DNA of 6,112 nt from DASVXQ01 sp036392615 (GTDB lineage Bacteria; Actinomycetota; CALGFH01), in assembly GCA_036392615.1 (NCBI GenBank), contig DASVXQ010000025.1, positions 1-6,112 of the forward strand. Reading direction: 5' to 3'. The notes under the pieces were generated by a model, which saw nothing but the letters and a program-made list of their open reading frames with translations, did not search any database and was not told where the DNA came from. This document shows, piece after piece, positions 5,328 to 6,112 of this stretch; position 1 is the stretch's first letter, and each line of letters opens with the position of its first letter. The position numbers were made by a program, and so were the translations under genes.

Positions 5328-6112
5328 GACCCGCCTGGTGCGCTCGCTGGGCGTCGAGCGGCCGGGCGTCGCGCGCTTCTACGAGCTCGAGGACGGCCCG
5401 GTCGAGGACGGCTGCGTCCAGGTCGACACGCTCTGGTCCGGCCTCTCGGCGGGCACCGAGCTGACCTGGTTCAAGGGCACCAACCCCTGGCTGCACGCCG
5501 GCTGGGACGAGGAGCTGCGGGTCTTCCAGCCCGGCCAGGCGGCCGTCGGGTACCCGCTGCGCAGCCTCGGCTACATGGAGGTCGGCCGGGTGCGCGCCAG
5601 CCGCGTGGCCCGGCTCGCCGAGGGCGGCCTGGTCGCGATGGCCTACGGGCACCGGACCGGCTACACCGCCAGCGCCGCCCGCCAGCTGGTGGTGCCTCTG
5701 CCGGAGGGCCTGGACCCGCTGCTCGGCATCTACGCGGCCCACATGGGCCCGATCTGCGCCAACGGGCTGCTGCACGCCGCCGCGGAGGCGTCGGGCGCAC
5801 GGGTCAGCGGGCTCGGCGACGGGGTCCGCGGGCGCCGCGTGCTGGTCACCGGCGCCGGCGTGATCGGCCTGCTGGTGGGCCTGTTCGCGCGCCATCTCGG
5901 CGCGGACGAGGTGGTGGTCGCCGACCGGACCCGGTCGCGGCTGGACGCGGCCGCCGGCCTCGGCCTCGAGCCGCTCGACGTGACCGTGCCGGACGCCTGG
6001 CTGGAGCTGAAGCGCCGCTGGCGGCACGGCCCCGGTGACCACGGCGCCGACGTGGCCTTCCAGTGCCGCGGCCGGCTCAGCGAGCTGCAGAGCGCCCTGC
6101 GCCTGCTGCGGC
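5320..6112 (+). CDS. Medium-chain dehydrogenase/reductase of the zinc-less 'SAGTE' type, partial (no stop in window)
   Basis: An open frame starts at ATG 5320, overlaps the end of the previous gene by 8 bases and runs 264 codons to the right edge. The N-terminal GroES-like domain has 'SGLSAGTELTWF' (40-51), where alcohol dehydrogenases have the first catalytic zinc cysteine. The usual 'GHE' is replaced by 'GYMEVGRV', and there is no four-cysteine structural zinc lobe. The Rossmann domain begins with 'RVLVTGAGVIGLLVGLFA' (173-190; G178, G180, G183), and 'ADR' at 201-203 suits NAD(H) binding. This pattern recalls the subgroup of MDR enzymes, including BchC-like proteins, with an SAGTE-type loop. 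It is probably an NAD-dependent dehydrogenase working with the Gfo/Idh/MocA enzyme on the same sugar or cyclitol (inference). 'GHRTGYT' (110-116) may supply an alternative active-site histidine. About 70-90 residues are missing at the end. Confidence 0.87.
   Translation, partial: MAETRLVRSLGVERPGVARFYELEDGPVEDGCVQVDTLWSGLSAGTELTWFKGTNPWLHAGWDEELRVFQPGQAAVGYPLRSLGYMEVGRVRASRVARLAEGGLVAMAYGHRTGYTASAARQLVVPLPEGLDPLLGIYAAHMGPICANGLLHAAAEASGARVSGLGDGVRGRRVLVTGAGVIGLLVGLFARHLGADEVVVADRTRSRLDAAAGLGLEPLDVTVPDAWLELKRRWRHGPGDHGADVAFQCRGRLSELQSALRLLR

Noticed and set aside
3758..5464. A 568-codon + strand open frame spanning the DUF2267 gene, the intergenic region and the oxidoreductase
   Set aside because: It crosses three unrelated units, is Arg/Gly/Ala-rich and overlaps the well-supported frames; no domain is recognisable.

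Overview
The window is very GC-rich and densely coded. It looks like a chromosomal segment of an actinomycete-type bacterium (Actinomycetota). The evidence is the gene order ctaC-ctaD-ctaF, an actinobacterial-type four-helix oxidase subunit IV, the arrangement of the CtaD tail (a 'SERPVYDL'-type motif followed by a short charged end), GTG starts and strong Shine-Dalgarno sites. The genus cannot be fixed from this sequence. There are no rRNA, tRNA, CRISPR or transposon signals, and no stretch over 300 bases without a gene.

Layout. (1) Bases 1-194 hold the C-terminal end of a PfkB-type sugar kinase on the + strand. (2) A strong inverted repeat at 195-247 separates it from the convergent cytochrome c oxidase operon, which is transcribed leftward as ctaC (3170-2430), ctaD (2411-732) and ctaF (724-257) with gaps of 18 and 7 bases. 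(3) A 104-base intergenic region separates ctaC from a divergent gene for a small cupredoxin lipoprotein (3275-3682). (4) A DUF2267 protein gene (4156-3710) runs leftward and converges on the cupredoxin gene. (5) After a 172-base intergenic region rich in inverted repeats, two overlapping + strand genes encode a Gfo/Idh/MocA oxidoreductase (4329-5327) and a zinc-less medium-chain dehydrogenase of the 'SAGTE' type (5320 to the window edge).

Function. CtaC, CtaD and CtaF are subunits of an aa3-type terminal oxidase in the cytoplasmic membrane. CtaD keeps all heme, CuB, D-channel and K-channel residues. CtaC is compact, and its CuA loop reads C-A-F-I-C where the family normally has C-x-E-x-C. 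The neighbouring cupredoxin is also predicted to be anchored outside the membrane and has a complete type 1 copper ligand set, so it could exchange electrons or copper with this oxidase (inference). The last two genes probably form a two-step NAD(P)-dependent oxidation/reduction unit for a sugar or cyclitol; the substrate is not readable from the sequence.

Nothing here amounts to a clear new system. The points most worth checking are the altered CuA loop, the cupredoxin-oxidase pairing, the possible ribosome-site hairpin ahead of the DUF2267 gene and the overlapping dehydrogenase pair.
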